A stretch of DNA of 6,560 bases from Candidatus Njordarchaeota archaeon. Lineage in GTDB: Archaea > Thermoproteota > JANJXX01 > Panguiarchaeales > Panguiarchaeaceae. Shown here one piece after another: positions 5,530 to 6,560 of the stretch. The stretch covers positions 1-6,560 of the forward strand of contig JAGSHR010000243.1 in NCBI GenBank assembly GCA_029855985.1, in the 5' to 3' direction. Every line of letters starts with the position of its first letter. Position 1 is the stretch's first letter. The translations under genes were made by a program, and so were the position numbers. Under the pieces are notes generated by a model. It worked only from the letters and a program-made list of their open reading frames with translations. It did no database searches and was not told the DNA's origin.

Positions 5530-6216
5530 TTGGTTACATCAAAGTGTGATTTAGATCTCTGGGTGCGAGTAGAGAAAGCTTTAGCGGTTTTATCGTATAG
5601 ATACGAGTGGTTCAATAAGTTCTTGTCATTGGGTTTAGACGGCGGGCTTAGAAAGAAGATAGCAAAACGTATAGATGACGAGGATGTTGTTTTAGAATTG
5701 GGTTCGGGTCCCGGGACAATGGCTAAACTAATCAATTGTAAGGAGTACTGGGGTCTTGACCCATTAGAGGTCATGGTTAAAATCGCGAAAAGCAGAGTTA
5801 AAAAGCAAAACTTTAACTTCATTAAGGGTTGCGCAGAGAATATTCCATTTGAGGATAATTATTTCGATAAGGTCATTGCTACCTTTGCTTTTAGGGACTT
5901 TAAAGATAAGATTCAAGCCTTAAAAGAGACTTACCGAGTATTGAAGAAGGGCGGTGAATTCATAATTTTGGATATGGCCAATTTAGATATTCCCAGCGTT
6001 AAGTTACTTCGACTTTTCTATAAATTCATGGGCAAATTCAACGCGGTCATAACCGGGGATTACTTCAAGGAGAGTATCGATCATTTCACCAAAACGATTG
6101 AAGTGTTCGCTTCCCCCAGTTTGATCGGTAAGTGGGCTATTGAAACTGGTTTTAGCCAAGTTAAAGTAAAGTATTATCTTTTTGGAACAGTTTTCGAGTT
6201 AACAGCCATAAAATGA
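5530..6216 (+). CDS. SAM-dependent methyltransferase, UbiE/MenG-like
   Basis: This is a class I methyltransferase of 228 residues (UbiE family about 250). From TTG 5530, the segment YRYEWFNKFLSLGLDGG (24-40) matches the UbiE N-terminal Y(D)xxNxxLSLG pattern. ELGSGPG (56-62) is the SAM-binding motif I, and GLDP (75-78) carries the acidic ribose-binding residue. AENIPFEDNYFDKVIATFAFRD (102-123) covers motif II and replaces the UbiE GIRN signature with AFRD. YRVLKKGGEFIILDMA (135-150) is motif III. UbiE/MenG enzymes C-methylate the ring of prenylated quinones in ubiquinone or menaquinone synthesis. An archaeal quinone or another lipid-like substrate is possible but not shown. A longer form from TTG 5485 (243 aa) exists, but GGAGGAG at 5514-5520 favours 5530, and a TATA-like stretch at 5447-5467 would give a leader of about 40 bases. 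It lies 98 bases after the thiolase and converges on the small membrane-protein gene. Confidence 0.85.
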   Translation: MVTSKCDLDLWVRVEKALAVLSYRYEWFNKFLSLGLDGGLRKKIAKRIDDEDVVLELGSGPGTMAKLINCKEYWGLDPLEVMVKIAKSRVKKQNFNFIKGCAENIPFEDNYFDKVIATFAFRDFKDKIQALKETYRVLKKGGEFIILDMANLDIPSVKLLRLFYKFMGKFNAVITGDYFKESIDHFTKTIEVFASPSLIGKWAIETGFSQVKVKYYLFGTVFELTAIK

Positions 6217-6254
6217 ATCACACTTGCTTGAAATAGAGTTAAACTGGGAAAATC

Positions 6255-6515
6255 TCACTTCTTAACGAGAAACGAATCTCTCTCTAACTTCTCGATGATA
6301 TCCATGAAGCCATCGCACCTGGGAAAATCCTTGTACATAGGGCATTTCTTGCAAATACTCTCCATTTCAACCACTCTTTTCAAGTTGATTATTGCAGTTA
6401 ATAGACTGCCCGTGTAAAAGACCAAAAGAAACGCAATTGTTATATTAGGAAAATAGTTTAAGACAATGAATGAATAAACTGCAAATGCCACACCGAAAGA
6501 GGCCTTTGAAAACAT
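6255..6515 (-). CDS. Small two-helix membrane protein with CxxC-x8-C motif, unknown function
   Basis: I do not recognise this family with confidence. From the ATG at 6515 it has 86 residues: transmembrane helix 1 at about 5-22, transmembrane helix 2 at about 25-43, then LKRVVEMES and a soluble tail. The tail holds CKKCPMYKDFPRCDGF (55-70), with Cys55, Cys58 and Cys67, and ends in a charged helix (IIEKLERD). Positive residues before helix 1 and after helix 2 predict both ends in the cytoplasm, so the cysteines would face inside, where they could bind zinc or an iron-sulfur cluster. A TTG at 6536 gives 93 residues, and the frame stays open to the right edge of the window, so a longer protein is possible. 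A TATA box at 6547-6556 would start transcription near 6525 and favours the ATG. It converges with the methyltransferase, 38 bases apart. The coherent helices and Cys motif argue for a real gene. Confidence 0.68.
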   Translation of the reverse strand: MFSKASFGVAFAVYSFIVLNYFPNITIAFLLVFYTGSLLTAIINLKRVVEMESICKKCPMYKDFPRCDGFMDIIEKLERDSFLVKK

Positions 6516-6546
6516 GTTAAAAGCTTTGGATCTCAACTTTAAACCC

Positions 6547-6556
6547 TTATATAATA
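6547..6556 (-). promoter_or_regulatory. TATA box for the small membrane protein
   Basis: The minus strand reads TATTATATAA, a good archaeal TATA box, centred about 36 bases before the ATG at 6515. The predicted start near 6525 lies downstream of the alternative TTG (6536), so it supports the shorter form. It would be meaningless if the gene extends past the window edge. Confidence 0.4.
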
Positions 6557-6560
6557 GGTA

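Noticed and set aside
5478..5822. Minus-strand open frame with a signal-peptide-like start (114 codons)
   Set aside because: It is fully antisense to the methyltransferase SAM-binding region; the hydrophobic start is a by-product of that coding sequence.
1..6560. CRISPR array, insertion sequence, integrase or defence genes
   Set aside because: No spaced direct repeats, transposase-like motifs or defence-family motifs were seen on either strand; every long real frame has another explanation.

Overview
The window looks like archaeal chromosomal DNA of moderate, fairly low GC (about 40% by eye). The evidence is archaeal-type AT-rich TATA elements about 25-30 bases before several starts, a near-leaderless start, frequent TTG starts, T-rich gene ends without strong hairpins, an archaeal-type thiolase, and a large Asn-glycosylation-rich surface protein with a C-terminal membrane anchor. 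The lineage cannot be fixed from the sequence. A TACK-group (Thermoproteota-like) archaeon is a guess only.

Layout from left to right. Bases 1-393 (minus) hold the first 131 codons of hypE, the [NiFe]-hydrogenase cyanide-ligand maturation protein, cut by the window edge. Bases 481-1107 (minus) encode a compact alpha/beta hydrolase with a complete Ser-Asp-His triad. Bases 1214-3742 (minus) encode an 842-residue cell-surface protein: signal peptide, a predicted seven-bladed beta-propeller, eleven thrombospondin-type-3-like calcium-binding repeats, an Ig-like domain and a C-terminal transmembrane anchor. Bases 3758-4300 are a gene-free divergent intergenic region with inverted repeats and a possible small structured RNA. 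Bases 4301-5431 (plus) encode an archaeal thiolase-family enzyme. Bases 5530-6216 (plus) encode a UbiE/MenG-like SAM-dependent methyltransferase. Bases 6255-6515 (minus) encode a small two-helix membrane protein with a three-cysteine motif; its frame is open to the right edge.

The genes do not form one pathway. Most have their own promoter-like element, so this looks like a run of mostly single-gene transcription units. hypE implies a [NiFe] hydrogenase elsewhere in the genome. The thiolase could feed acetoacetyl-CoA into mevalonate/isoprenoid synthesis or act in fatty-acid or ketone metabolism. The methyltransferase could act on an isoprenoid quinone or another lipid-like substrate. Those links are inference.

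No complete novel defence or mobile system is visible. The items most worth a second look are the propeller/calcium-stalk surface protein, the 3806-3925 structured element, and the small Cys-motif membrane protein.
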